Positions 8,863-18,221 of a stretch of 64,000 nucleotides of DNA are shown piece by piece. The stretch spans positions 496,001 through 560,000 of the forward strand of contig NC_013532.1 in the NCBI RefSeq assembly GCF_000024505.1, written 5' to 3'. Both the position numbers and the translations under genes were made by a program. The DNA is from Anaplasma centrale str. Israel (GTDB lineage Bacteria > Pseudomonadota > Alphaproteobacteria > Rickettsiales > Anaplasmataceae). The notes under the pieces are model-generated. The model was not told the origin of the DNA. It saw nothing but the letters and a program-made list of their open reading frames with translations, and ran no database searches. The first letter of the stretch is position 1. Every line of letters starts with the position of its first letter.

Positions 8863-9963
8863 TCACCATCTGTAGGCTCTAGCAAGGTTTACGAAATCTC
8901 TGAATATATAATGCGAGTCATGCGGACCGGGGTGCCCTTCTGGGTGATACTGCACAGAAAGTACCGGGCGATCTAGCAATTTCATGCCCTCTATTGTGCC
9001 ATCGAACAATGATATATGGGTGACTTCTGCATTTTCTGGTAAAGTCTGCGCGTCTACGGCAAACCCATGGTTTTGGCTGGTTACCTCAACAGCCTTGGTT
9101 GCAACGTTGTATACCGGATGGTTGCTTCCCCGGTGGCCGTGCCGCATTTTGACGGTTTTTGCCCCTATGGCAATAGCTAGTAGTTGGTGTCCTAGACATA
9201 TCCCGAGCATTGGTATTCCTTGCTGCAGTAGGACGCGCAACTGTTCTATTGTGTCAGTTGGGACGGCGTGAGGGTCACCAGGACCGTTGGAGATTACTAT
9301 CCCCTGTGGGCGCAAATCCATAATTTGCGTCACGAAATCGTCCCTTGCCGCTACAACGTGTATAGCGCATCCAAGGGTAGATAACGTCTGCATTATTCCA
9401 CGCTTTGCTCCTACATCTATGACACAGATCCTCAAACCGGTATGCGAAACCTGATGACTCTTTAAATGAGGGAGTTCAGTGGCTACAGTGGGCACTGTGG
9501 GCGCCATGGCAGCGCTTTTCAACTTCTGTAAATCTAGCAGATCCGGGTCGTCAAAGCAGTGTATTACCCCGTTTTGCGAACCGTGCTCACGCAAATGCAA
9601 GGTAAGTGCCCGGGTATCAACTCCCGATATTCCGCTAACTCCGCTGGCTTCCATCCAGGAGTTTAGGTCAGCCAATGAAGATACGTGAGACGCGTGGGAC
9701 ATTTCCCTGACTACTATCCCCCTTGCAAGTACATGCTCACATTCGAAATCTCTGCTATTGACGCCTACATTTCCTATATGCGGAAAGGAAAAAACCACTA
9801 TCTGCCCGGCAAATGACGGGTCAGTTATGGTATATTGATAGCCAGTGAACCCTGTAGTGAAGCACACCTCACCTACGCAGTCTTGCCTTTTTCCCAGGGA
9901 TGTACCGAAAAAGTGGCGACCATCCGACAGCACCAGCACTGCATCATGACGGCCATATATCAT
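8863..9963 (-). CDS. carA: Carbamoyl-phosphate synthase small (glutaminase) subunit
   Basis: Class I glutamine amidotransferase subunit that passes ammonia to CarB for carbamoyl phosphate, used in pyrimidine (and arginine) synthesis. With ATG 9963 the protein is 366 residues. The N-terminal domain begins AVLVLSDGRHFFGTSLG. The catalytic triad is visible: Cys256 in GICLGHQ, and His340 and Glu342 in QYHPEGHPGP. Glutamine-site motifs VISNGPGDP and NHGFAVD are present. The frame is open upstream to 10080, but the extra residues do not resemble CarA. carB is not in the window. It is divergent from gpmI across a 300-bp region with promoters facing both ways. Confidence 0.96.
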   Translation of the reverse strand: MIYGRHDAVLVLSDGRHFFGTSLGKRQDCVGEVCFTTGFTGYQYTITDPSFAGQIVVFSFPHIGNVGVNSRDFECEHVLARGIVVREMSHASHVSSLADLNSWMEASGVSGISGVDTRALTLHLREHGSQNGVIHCFDDPDLLDLQKLKSAAMAPTVPTVATELPHLKSHQVSHTGLRICVIDVGAKRGIMQTLSTLGCAIHVVAARDDFVTQIMDLRPQGIVISNGPGDPHAVPTDTIEQLRVLLQQGIPMLGICLGHQLLAIAIGAKTVKMRHGHRGSNHPVYNVATKAVEVTSQNHGFAVDAQTLPENAEVTHISLFDGTIEGMKLLDRPVLSVQYHPEGHPGPHDSHYIFRDFVNLARAYRW

Positions 9964-9991
9964 GGCTAGTAACGAAAACAAAAACCCCGGT

Positions 9992-10020
9992 ATTGTAGTA
10001 CAAAACCTGACAAAAGTTAA
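9992..10020 (-). promoter_or_regulatory. Sigma-70-like promoter for carA
   Basis: Read on the minus strand: -35 TTAACT (10020-10015), 17-bp spacer, -10 TACAAT (9997-9992), about 30 bases upstream of the carA ATG at 9963. The fit is 4/6 and 5/6 to consensus. Confidence 0.5.
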
Positions 10021-10200
10021 CGGGTTATTTGTAGATTTTAATATGCATTTTCTGGTGTTATGTTCATATGGTACAACCACTGATGCGACACCCGGTTTAT
10101 TCGTATATAGTTTGTACAGATGGCTACACCGTGCAGCAGGGGTAGGGGTGCGAAATTTTCAACTTAGAAGTTGCGGCGTTGGTGCGCAGACGATAGTTAT

Positions 10201-10229
10201 TTGCTATGGCGCGTAAGGTATTGTAGAAT
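10201..10229 (+). promoter_or_regulatory. Sigma-70-like promoter for gpmI
   Basis: -35 TTGCTA (10201-10206), exactly 17-bp spacer, -10 TAGAAT (10224-10229), about 35 bases before the gpmI ATG. With the carA promoter it makes the roughly 300-bp intergenic region a divergent control region. I see no other gene or RNA in it. Confidence 0.5.
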
Positions 10230-10263
10230 TGGCCCTGTTTTTCTTTTAGCTCAAATAAAGTGT

Positions 10264-11748
10264 ATGTCGGGCAGCGCGGTTGTACTCTGCATACTCGATG
10301 GATGGGGCAATGGTAACGGTGATGAGTGTGATGCCATACATGCTGCCCGCAAGCCTTTTTGGGAGTCTGTAGTTTCCGGATGTCCACGCAGCAGCTTGTC
10401 TGCCAGTGGTGAGGATGTGGGGCTTCCTGCAGCTCAGGTTGGGAATTCTGAAGTTGGGCACATAAGCCTCGGTGCTGGCAGGGTGGTGCTGCAAGATCTT
10501 CAGAGGATCAACGCGGAAATCGGCGAGATTCACAGCAATCCGTACCTACTGCAATTCGCTGAAGCGATCAAGAATGGGTGCGGGGTATGCCATATAATGG
10601 GTTTACTCTCCGATGGGGGGGTGCACGGATTGCAAGATCATATAACCAAGCTTGCACGGGTCCTTGCGGAACTACGCATCAAAGTTCTGATACACGCGTT
10701 CCTAGATGGGCGTGATGTTTCCCCTCGTTCGGCAAAAAAGCACGTGACGGCTTTGAACGACGCTGTGCACTCATATGACATCAGCATAGCGACTATAAGT
10801 GGTCGCTACTATGCCATGGACAGGGACCATAGGCTAGACAGGACCGAAAAGGCTTATGAGGCCATCGCTCTGGCGCGGGGGCCAAGGTATAGAGACGCCA
10901 TGACCGCCATTGAGAGCAGTTACAGCGAAGGAATCTCTGATGAGTTTTTGGTACCGTCTGTTATCGGTGACTACCAGGGGTTTTCCCCGAAGGATGGAAT
11001 ATTGCTCACTAATTTTAGAAGCGACAGGATCGTGCAAATTTTGAGTATGATCCTGCACAGATCGCAGGAGGTTTCCAACATTCTCGGCATGGTCCGCTAT
11101 TCGGAAAAAATTCAGGTGCCGTCCCTGTTCCCACCCAGGAATATATGCAACACTTTGGGGGAGGTTGTTTCTAAGTGCGGACTTAAGCAGCTCAGGATTG
11201 CGGAGACTGAAAAATACGCACATGTGACGTTCTTCTTCAGCGGAGGCAAAGAAGAACCATTTCCCGGGGAGGATAGAGTCATCATTCCCTCACCTCAGGT
11301 CAGTACTTACGATCTTCAGCCAGAGATGTCTGCATTCCCGATGACAGAAGTTTTGGTGGAGCGCATTGAATCCAGGCAATATTCCCTGATTGTGGTAAAT
11401 TATGCCAATGCGGATATGGTAGGACATACTGGAAACCTCGAAGCCGTAAAGAAGGCGATATCTGTGATTGATGCGTGTTTGCAAATGGTGTTCAACGCCG
11501 CGAAGAAGGCTGGTGCAACTATGTTGATAACTGCTGATCACGGAAATGCCGAAAAAATGTTTGATATGCGTGGCACTCCGTTTACCGCGCACACATCTAA
11601 CACGGTGCCCCTGGTGCTGTGTAATTGTGACAAGCGCTTTGGCCTCGTTGATGGCAGGTTGTGCGATGTTGCCCCGACGATTTTGGAGCTCATGGAGATA
11701 GCGAAACCAGACGAGATGACGGGAAGTTCCCTGCTGATGCCGGAATGA
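10264..11748 (+). CDS. gpmI: 2,3-bisphosphoglycerate-independent phosphoglycerate mutase
   Basis: Manganese-dependent interconversion of 3- and 2-phosphoglycerate. The start is ATG 10264, giving SAVVLCILDGWG at the N terminus. The phosphorylated serine is Ser62 in QVGNSEVGH, its usual position. Metal and substrate motifs are visible: HIMGLLSDGGVH, HAFLDGRDVSP, the NYANADMVGHTG segment and the ITADHGNAE segment. Length is 494 residues, normal. Rickettsiales of this family use the lower part of glycolysis in the gluconeogenic direction. Confidence 0.97.
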   Translation: MSGSAVVLCILDGWGNGNGDECDAIHAARKPFWESVVSGCPRSSLSASGEDVGLPAAQVGNSEVGHISLGAGRVVLQDLQRINAEIGEIHSNPYLLQFAEAIKNGCGVCHIMGLLSDGGVHGLQDHITKLARVLAELRIKVLIHAFLDGRDVSPRSAKKHVTALNDAVHSYDISIATISGRYYAMDRDHRLDRTEKAYEAIALARGPRYRDAMTAIESSYSEGISDEFLVPSVIGDYQGFSPKDGILLTNFRSDRIVQILSMILHRSQEVSNILGMVRYSEKIQVPSLFPPRNICNTLGEVVSKCGLKQLRIAETEKYAHVTFFFSGGKEEPFPGEDRVIIPSPQVSTYDLQPEMSAFPMTEVLVERIESRQYSLIVVNYANADMVGHTGNLEAVKKAISVIDACLQMVFNAAKKAGATMLITADHGNAEKMFDMRGTPFTAHTSNTVPLVLCNCDKRFGLVDGRLCDVAPTILELMEIAKPDEMTGSSLLMPE

Positions 11749-11850
11749 TGGGCACGTAGGTGTGCCGGCTACACTACGGGTTGCAGTTGGCCAGGACTAA
11801 CTGCATTTGTGTGGTTGGTAGTCCGGCGCCTTAGGGAGCTGCCAGGGTCC

Positions 11851-13167
11851 TCACTTGCCTGAATACGGGTTATGGCTCTTTCTTACGATAAGCCTGATTG
11901 GCACGCCCTGCATCGAAAAGTTTCTGATAAAGCTATTCTTGAGATACTGCAAATAGCTATCCTCAATATGTGTCGTATTTGCCGACACTACGAAAGTTGG
12001 CGGTAATGCAGACACTTGGGTTATATATTTCAATCTAACCTTTCTGTTGTTCTGCAGGTGAGGGGCGTGGTGCTCCAGCGCGACATTGAGCCATCTGTTG
12101 AGTTGTGCGGTGCTGATTCTACTGCTTGCAGACTTATGCAGCTCTATTGCCCTGTCCAGAACTTTGCTGCACCCGGTGCCTCGTAGCGCGGAAATTTTCA
12201 TAATGGGTACGTCAAAATCCACCCTACTGTGCCGCCTTATCGCCTGCAATATCTCTTCTTCAACTGCCTTGTCATCTATTAGGTCTGACTTGTTTAAAAC
12301 GACCACTATTCCTTTTCCTTCCCTGATGGCGGTATCAGCTATGAAAAGATCCTGTTGATTTATTCCGAGCGTAAAATCGACCATAAGCACAACAACACTA
12401 GACCTTGATATAGCATCCGTGGCCGATTTTATGGAAAGTTTTTCCATATTTTCTGTGACTTTCGCCCTTTTGCGGATTCCTGCAGTGTCAGTGAGTAGGA
12501 GCCTGACCCCTTTGTAGCAATATTCCGCGCTGATTGAATCACGAGTTGTGCCTGCGGTGCCATCGGTAATGACCCTTTTCTCTCCCAAAATACTGTTCAT
12601 GAATGTCGACTTACCGACATTTGGCTGACCGATTATTGAGATTGTGATAGCCTTCTCACGAGTCTTTTGCCTATGTTCGCCCTCAAATAGGGGTGACATA
12701 ACCTCATACAAGTCTGGCATGCCCAGGTTATGTTCGGCCGAGATGTACACGGGCCCTAAAAAGTCCAGATACTCCATATCATCTATAAGAGCACAGCTCT
12801 TGTTGCTTTCGCACTTGTTTACCACCAGGATGACCGGTTTCGATGTTCTTTTTCTAAGCCACTTTGCAAAGTCTGTATCTTCGGCATCTGTGCCCTTTTT
12901 GGCGTCTACAACGAATAGAACCACATCTGTGCATTCCAAGGCAAGCTCAACCTGCTCGGTGACCAGCGCTTGCATGCCGGTGCCGGCACCTACCCCGCCT
13001 GTGTCTATGGCAACAAACTGCAACCCGCAAAAGTTCGCCACACCTTCCTTTCTGTCTCTGGTGACGTGGGCAACATTGCTGACTATGGCTGACTTGCTCC
13101 TCACTAACCTGTTGAAAATAGTAGACTTACCCACGTTCGGGAGCCCGACTATAGCCACTTTTTGCAT
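11851..13167 (-). CDS. der: Ribosome-assembly GTPase Der (EngA)
   Basis: Tandem-domain GTPase for maturation of the 50S subunit. It has two G domains, with P-loops GLPNVGKSTIF near residue 7 and GQPNVGKSTFM near residue 182. The G3 boxes are DTGG and DTAG, and the G4 boxes are NKCE and NKSD. A C-terminal KH-like domain contains LNRWLNVALEHHAPH. Length is 438 residues from the ATG at 13167, typical of alphaproteobacteria. Confidence 0.96.
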   Translation of the reverse strand: MQKVAIVGLPNVGKSTIFNRLVRSKSAIVSNVAHVTRDRKEGVANFCGLQFVAIDTGGVGAGTGMQALVTEQVELALECTDVVLFVVDAKKGTDAEDTDFAKWLRKRTSKPVILVVNKCESNKSCALIDDMEYLDFLGPVYISAEHNLGMPDLYEVMSPLFEGEHRQKTREKAITISIIGQPNVGKSTFMNSILGEKRVITDGTAGTTRDSISAEYCYKGVRLLLTDTAGIRKRAKVTENMEKLSIKSATDAISRSSVVVLMVDFTLGINQQDLFIADTAIREGKGIVVVLNKSDLIDDKAVEEEILQAIRRHSRVDFDVPIMKISALRGTGCSKVLDRAIELHKSASSRISTAQLNRWLNVALEHHAPHLQNNRKVRLKYITQVSALPPTFVVSANTTHIEDSYLQYLKNSFIRNFSMQGVPIRLIVRKSHNPYSGK

Positions 13168-13487
13168 TATATAAGACCTATGGTGGAACCGCGTCCTTGG
13201 GGGATTATACTAACAATATCTAGAGTGCGCAGCACCTTAAATGGGGAGGGGAGTTGTACGCCGTGGTAACGTGCGCACACTAAGCTTGCACCAGCACTTT
13301 GCGCGACAGTGTGATGGTTATACCCAATTTATTGTTGTGTGGAAGATGCGCACATATGTGGCACGTAGGAAGTTTTCGTGTGGTGTTAAGCGGCGCTTAG
13401 GTGCGATATGGCAGTCAACAAATTGATTGATTTTTTGTACAAGTTGTCAGATCATGAACACGGTTCTTTATCATTTGTTGTGTTTGT
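13168..13487. promoter_or_regulatory. Divergent intergenic region, der / bamB-like
   Basis: A 320-bp region with no gene or RNA that I can support. On the minus strand a perfect TATAAT (13209-13204) faces der, with a poor -35. On the plus strand TTGTCA (13444-13449), 18-bp spacer, TTATCA (13468-13473) faces the next gene. That -10 ends only 14 bases before the ATG at 13488, so the transcript would have almost no leader. Confidence 0.4.
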
Positions 13488-14654
13488 ATGCGGCTGCTAG
13501 CTGTTGTTTTGGTGTTTGTTTGCCTGTTACATGGTCGTGCGGTGTTGGCCGGTTCCGTAAAGCAGTTGGCCGTTTCCGAGCGAACTTGGGGTCTTTCCGC
13601 ATCCTTTGTTGCACCTGAGACTGACCAGACGTTCTCTCGGGTGCGCAACTTTGTTGGCATCTACGATGCTGTGTTGCCGCCTGTTGTTGTGGATGACCTC
13701 CTCGTTGTTCTGGATGGGCGCGGTAGATTGGTTGCGCTTAGCGATGGGGATGCTGGTGGAATAGCGTGGCATGTAGACTTGGCGGAAGGTGCCGGCAATG
13801 TGTACTCTGGCAGCGTACTGTACTCTGATGGGACTTTGTTGTGTGCTGTTGATAATCTACTGTACGGTGTGGATCCCAAAGACGGGCGGATAAAATGGAA
13901 AAAGGCACTTCGCAACTCTTTGAGCGGGGATCTTGTCGCTCTGCACGATGGTAGGGCTGTTGCGGCTCTGGTTATAGACAATTACCTCTACGTCTTCAAT
14001 GTGGCTGATGGTGGGTTGCTGTGGCACCACGAGGAGATTGGTGCCTCTGACATACGGGTGAGAGGTCCGCTGTCGGTTGCTTATTCTCGTAAGAAGCGCG
14101 CAGTCATTATGCTTTCGCCCGATGGTAGAGTGCTGTGCCTCGATGCTTACAGCGGGGATAAGGTTTGGGAAGCTAACCTTGAGAAAAGGGATTTAGGCGT
14201 GATCGGGCGCAGCGTGATCTCTCCGGTGGTGGTTGCGAGGGAGGTACTGTTGGTGGGCGATTCTGGAGTTTTGGAGAGCGTGGCGCTATCCTCGGGAAAA
14301 AAGTTGTGGTCTGCCGATGTGGAAGTGTATGACGTCCTTGGCGTGGAGAAGGTAGGCATCTTTGCCTTGACCAGAGACGGCGGGTTGGTCGCTTTTGATC
14401 CGGAAAGCAAAACACAACTGTGGACGCTTAATCTTGGCAAGATTGGGGGAAGCGGTAGGTGGAACTCCCCAGTGCTTGCTGGAGGCAAGTTATGGCTTCT
14501 GGGGAAAAATGGCCGGCTTCTTGGAGTAAATGCGCTTTCTGGCGCCGTTGAAGAATCGTACAAGATTCCCGGGTCTTTTGCCCGCTCTTTTGTGTTGTCA
14601 GAGGGTATGGCATACGCTTCTGCGGGGAAGCAAGGATTAATGGTGCTTTCGTAG
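13488..14654 (+). CDS. bamB: BamB-like PQQ-repeat beta-propeller protein
   Basis: Secreted protein of 388 residues with a Sec signal peptide (MRLLAVVLVFVCLL...AVLAG). After it come repeated beta-propeller blades of the PQQ type, seen as recurring pairs such as LVALSDGDAGGIAWHVDL, LYGVDPKDGRIKWKKAL, LYVFNVADGGLLWHHEE, LCLDAYSGDKVWEANL and LVAFDPESKTQLWTLNL. BamB is the outer-membrane assembly lipoprotein of the BAM complex. Rickettsiales orthologues often lack the lipobox, and none is obvious here. The gene starts a tight plus-strand cluster, 7 bp before lpdA. BamB is the best guess; another periplasmic PQQ-fold protein is possible. Confidence 0.72.
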   Translation: MRLLAVVLVFVCLLHGRAVLAGSVKQLAVSERTWGLSASFVAPETDQTFSRVRNFVGIYDAVLPPVVVDDLLVVLDGRGRLVALSDGDAGGIAWHVDLAEGAGNVYSGSVLYSDGTLLCAVDNLLYGVDPKDGRIKWKKALRNSLSGDLVALHDGRAVAALVIDNYLYVFNVADGGLLWHHEEIGASDIRVRGPLSVAYSRKKRAVIMLSPDGRVLCLDAYSGDKVWEANLEKRDLGVIGRSVISPVVVAREVLLVGDSGVLESVALSSGKKLWSADVEVYDVLGVEKVGIFALTRDGGLVAFDPESKTQLWTLNLGKIGGSGRWNSPVLAGGKLWLLGKNGRLLGVNALSGAVEESYKIPGSFARSFVLSEGMAYASAGKQGLMVLS

Positions 14655-14661
14655 GTGTCGT

Positions 14662-16077
14662 ATGGGTGCATGTGATTACGACGTTGCTGTTATTGGTGCA
14701 GGGCCAGGTGGGTACAAATGCGCGCTCAAGGCTGCGAAGCTCGGCCTCAAGGTTGCAAGTATAGACAACAACTCGCTGCTTGGGGGCACCTGCCTCAGAG
14801 TTGGATGTATTCCATCAAAGGCCTTGCTGGACTATTCCTACAAATATCACGCGGTCAGGGATATTTTCAAGGATTTTGGGGTTACGGCCAGCAATGTAAA
14901 GTTTGACCTGCGCAAAATGTTTGAAGTGCGAGACAGGGAAATAAACGCACTTGGCTCTGGTATAGGCAGCCTGTTTTCTTCTGCTGGGATAGAGAGGCTG
15001 TGTGGGGCCGCAACTGTGACTCGCGCCATGGGTGATGGTTTTGAGATTGTTGTAAGGCGTGGAGGAGCGCCTACGGATGATAAACTATCTGCCAAGAATG
15101 TTGTGCTTGCCACGGGTTCCCTTCCAGCCTCTTTACGTGGCATCGACATTGATGAAGTCAGGATTTTGTCCTCTGATGGGGCGTTGGGCATGGACGTTCC
15201 GGGCAAACTGCTTGTCATAGGGGGTGGGGCCATAGGGCTCGAAATGTCTTCGGTGTGGAGCAGGCTGGGAGCGGAAGTTACTGTTGTTGAATATGCGGAT
15301 TGCATCGCCCCGGGTTTTGATTCCGAAGTTAGCAAAGCGCTGTTGAGCCACTTGAAAAAACAGGGCATCAATTTTATGCTGTCACACAAAGTGGTTTCCG
15401 TGTCTGAGAAGAAAGGGGGCAAACTGGCTGTGAGCTGTGAATCCCTTTCTGGTGGTGCAGTATCAGCTGTAGAGGTTGACAAGGTTCTTGTGGCAGTGGG
15501 TCGTAGGCCAAATGTTGATGGGGCTGTTGCTATAGACGGATTGGTGCTGGACGATAGGGGTTTTGTCTCGGTAGATGGCAGATATGAGACCAGTATAAAG
15601 GGGATTTTTGCAATAGGAGATGTGATTGGTGGTGCGATGTTGGCTCACAAGGCTGAGGTTGAGGGACACGCGGTCGCCGAGCTTATTGCGGGTGGTACCT
15701 CGAGTGTGGACTACGGCGTTATTCCGGCGGTGATATACACGCACCCTGCAGTTGCCTCCGTTGGTCGGAGCGAGGACTACGTTAAGGATATTGGATATGA
15801 CTATAAGGTGGGTAAGAGCAGCTTTGCTGCCAACGGGCGCGCGAGAGTTACTGGTGAGAGCGAGGGATTTGTTAAGGTCGTTTCGTGTAAGCGCACAGAT
15901 ACCATCCTTGGGGTGCACATTGTGGGCACTTATGCTGATACAATGATAAACGAGGCGGTTGTTGCTCTTGGCTATCGGGCTTCTTCCAGGGACATTTGCC
16001 ACATATGTCACTCTCACCCAGATGTAAACGAGGTCTTTAGAGATGCGTGCGAAATTGCTTGCTTCAGGAAAGGTTAG
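14662..16077 (+). CDS. lpdA: Dihydrolipoyl dehydrogenase
   Basis: FAD-dependent E3 component of the pyruvate and 2-oxoglutarate dehydrogenase complexes; reoxidises dihydrolipoamide with NAD+. Visible features are the FAD loop GAGPGGY near residue 12, redox-active disulfide GGTCLRVGCIPSK, NAD loop GGGAIGLEMSS, FAD motif AIGDVIGG, and the catalytic His-Glu pair in HSHPDVNEVF near the C terminus. Length is 471, standard. The last 35 bases overlap the following adaptor gene. Confidence 0.96.
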   Translation: MGACDYDVAVIGAGPGGYKCALKAAKLGLKVASIDNNSLLGGTCLRVGCIPSKALLDYSYKYHAVRDIFKDFGVTASNVKFDLRKMFEVRDREINALGSGIGSLFSSAGIERLCGAATVTRAMGDGFEIVVRRGGAPTDDKLSAKNVVLATGSLPASLRGIDIDEVRILSSDGALGMDVPGKLLVIGGGAIGLEMSSVWSRLGAEVTVVEYADCIAPGFDSEVSKALLSHLKKQGINFMLSHKVVSVSEKKGGKLAVSCESLSGGAVSAVEVDKVLVAVGRRPNVDGAVAIDGLVLDDRGFVSVDGRYETSIKGIFAIGDVIGGAMLAHKAEVEGHAVAELIAGGTSSVDYGVIPAVIYTHPAVASVGRSEDYVKDIGYDYKVGKSSFAANGRARVTGESEGFVKVVSCKRTDTILGVHIVGTYADTMINEAVVALGYRASSRDICHICHSHPDVNEVFRDACEIACFRKG

Positions 16078-17158
16078 CAGTGCGTTGCGCAACCTGCTGC
16101 AGGTGATTGTGCACCTCAAGTTGCGCTACAAGCTTTCAGGTTGTCTGCTGGTCGTGTGCGCTCTGTGGCTTCTAAGCGGGTTGGTTATACCTAGCGCGGC
16201 TGAGCACGATATTATTTCAGGTTTTCAAAAGCTGCCTGCGATCATAAGGGTCGAGAAACTGCGTGCAGAAGACAGAGAATTTGTGATGCATTTGACTGGG
16301 GAGGTTCATGCCTCAGAGTTTATGGACATTATGTCTGAGGTTAGTGGCAAGGTGGAGCGGGTAATTGCCAGGAGTGGCAGCAAAGTTGAAAGTGGGCAGG
16401 TTATCCTCGAGATTGAAGAATGCGGCAGGGTAGAGAGGCTGAGGCAAGCTGAGGCTTTGCTGAAGCAGAGGCAGCTTGAGCGCGACGCGTCAGAGTCCCT
16501 GAGCAGTACTGGCTATAGATCCGAAGCCCAAGACAACGCAGCACTGGTTGCGCTTATGGCGGCCGCTGCCGACTTGAAACATGCTCAGATAGAGCTGCGG
16601 AACACACGCATTAGAGCTCCGTTTTCGGGGATAATTGGCAAGATTGTTCCCCAAGCAGGAAGCTTTGTTAATAGTGGGCAGACCATTGCGCAGATCGCAA
16701 GTTTTGACCGCTTAAGAGTCGTCTCCCATGTTTCAGAAAAGAGTATATCGAAGCTGAAGCTTCATGGTCCTGCCGATGTTGTTTTGGGTAGCGGCGAGGT
16801 GTTGCGCGGCAGCATTGCTTTTGTAGGAAGAATTGCATCTCCTGGTACTAAGACGTACATGATTGAGGTCTTGGCCGACAATAAAAGCGGGGTCTTTGTG
16901 ACTGAAGGGATGGCTGCTTCAGTCAGGGTTCCTATTGGCAAGTTCAAGACGCATAAAATTTCTTCTTCTTCCTTAAGTTTGGATGACACTGGCGCGGTCG
17001 GTGTCAAAGCTCTCGTCGATAACACGGTGCAATTTTTTGAGGTGGAGATAGTTGACGATTTGGGAGGTCAGCTCTGGGTTTCTGGTGTTCCTGATGATGT
17101 CAGCCTTATAGCGCGCGGTCACGAGTACGTAACGGTTGGCACAGAGGTTAATCTGTGA
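16043..17158 (+). CDS. RND-type efflux periplasmic adaptor (HlyD/AcrA family)
   Basis: Membrane-fusion protein linking an inner-membrane RND pump to the outer membrane. It has one N-terminal signal-anchor helix (LVVCALWLLSGLVIPSAA). The lipoyl-like half-motifs are SGKVERVIARSGSKVESGQV and GIIGKIVPQAGSFVNSGQ, which flank a helical hairpin (about residues 130-190). A beta-barrel domain follows. Length is 371. ATG 16043 lies inside lpdA with GAGG 9 bases upstream, implying coupling. The probable partner pump is at 60.5 kb rather than adjacent. Confidence 0.83.
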   Translation: MRAKLLASGKVSSALRNLLQVIVHLKLRYKLSGCLLVVCALWLLSGLVIPSAAEHDIISGFQKLPAIIRVEKLRAEDREFVMHLTGEVHASEFMDIMSEVSGKVERVIARSGSKVESGQVILEIEECGRVERLRQAEALLKQRQLERDASESLSSTGYRSEAQDNAALVALMAAAADLKHAQIELRNTRIRAPFSGIIGKIVPQAGSFVNSGQTIAQIASFDRLRVVSHVSEKSISKLKLHGPADVVLGSGEVLRGSIAFVGRIASPGTKTYMIEVLADNKSGVFVTEGMAASVRVPIGKFKTHKISSSSLSLDDTGAVGVKALVDNTVQFFEVEIVDDLGGQLWVSGVPDDVSLIARGHEYVTVGTEVNL

Positions 17159-17238
17159 CCTTAGGAAGGGGTTTTGAAACTAATTGCAATGGTGCTGTGT
17201 ATATTTTACAATGTCGGCCATGTGATTTTTTCTGGTGT

Positions 17239-17493
17239 ATGGTGAAAACTAAGGAGGGGGTAGTAAGGGTTGAGGGCGTGGTCACAAAGTTGCTCCGGGA
17301 TGCCGTGTTTATTGTCAGATTGAGCGATGGTTGTGAGGTTATGGCACATGCTTCTGGTAGGATACGCAAGAGCAAAATACGTATCCTAATGCACGACCGC
17401 GTTATGGTTGAGGTGAGCTCTTATGGCATAAGCAAGGATGGCAGCATGGGTAAGGGACGGGTTGTTAGCAGGCTCAGGAACAGGGAATGCTGA
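17239..17493 (+). CDS. infA: Translation initiation factor IF-1
   Basis: Single OB-fold protein that binds the 30S A site during initiation. ATG 17239 gives MVKTKEGVVRVEGVVTKLL, the usual IF-1 opening after a short lead. VRLSDGCEVMAHASGRIRK and HDRVMVEVS are core motifs. Length is 84 residues (usual about 72), with a basic C-terminal extension. It overlaps maf by 7 bp; the frame upstream to 17155 does not look coding. Confidence 0.92.
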   Translation: MVKTKEGVVRVEGVVTKLLRDAVFIVRLSDGCEVMAHASGRIRKSKIRILMHDRVMVEVSSYGISKDGSMGKGRVVSRLRNREC

Positions 17494-18077
17494 AGATAGA
17501 CGGCCTGGTGCTTGCTTCTTCTTCGAAGTACCGGCTGGCTCTGTTGGAGCAGATTGGTGTTGTGCCCGGCGAGGTTGTATCCCCCAACGTTGATGAAAGC
17601 CTACTTAGGGGGGAGTTGCCCAGACGGTATTGCATGCGCATGGCAAGGAGCAAAGCGGATACAGTGGCAGCCTTGAGGTCTGATAAATTCGTTCTTGGTG
17701 CAGATACAGTTGCCTATTGCGGCAAGAGAGTGCTCTCTAAGACTGAGAGTGAGGACTGCGCTGTGAGGTATCTTGAAATGCTCTCTGGTAGGAGACATCG
17801 AGTCTGTACTGCTGTGTGCCTGCGTTCTCCTGGTGGTATGGTGCACGAGAGAAGTGTTGTTAGCGTCGTCAAGTTTAAGAGTATGTCTAAGGGTGAGATA
17901 GAGTATTACATAAGCTCCGGGCAATGGAGAGGGAAAGCCGGGGGGTATGGCATACAGGGCCTTGCCGGGGCACTGATTTCTTGGATTCAGGGTTCGTACT
18001 CTTCCATAGCTGGATTACCATTGCATGAGACATATTGCCTTTTGGGCGGCTATTTCGATCTTAAACATATTCCTTGA
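17487..18077 (+). CDS. maf: Maf-family nucleoside triphosphate pyrophosphatase
   Basis: House-cleaning enzyme hydrolysing non-canonical NTPs to NMPs. The N-terminal LVLASSSKYRLALLEQIG signature, SPNVDES, GADTVAYCGKRVL and GGYGIQGLAG are family motifs. Length is 196. It lies between infA and rpsB in a co-directional cluster. Substrate preference (dTTP/UTP or m7GTP type) is not assigned. Confidence 0.9.
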   Translation: MLKIDGLVLASSSKYRLALLEQIGVVPGEVVSPNVDESLLRGELPRRYCMRMARSKADTVAALRSDKFVLGADTVAYCGKRVLSKTESEDCAVRYLEMLSGRRHRVCTAVCLRSPGGMVHERSVVSVVKFKSMSKGEIEYYISSGQWRGKAGGYGIQGLAGALISWIQGSYSSIAGLPLHETYCLLGGYFDLKHIP

Positions 18078-18221
18078 TAAAGGGCGGAGTGCCTGCTAGC
18101 ATTGAGGGCCGGTGTTTTTCTGACGCTGGTGGCGTGCCATTTCGCACATAGCCGTACAATGGTCCCGTGTATGCGGGTTGGGCTATGGAGGTTTAACTGT
18201 TGTAGTAGTTTTGGAGTAGTG

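Noticed and set aside
15463-16119. A 218-codon minus-strand frame opposite the end of lpdA
   Set aside because: The lpdA product is complete and conserved over this span; the antisense product has no recognisable domain.
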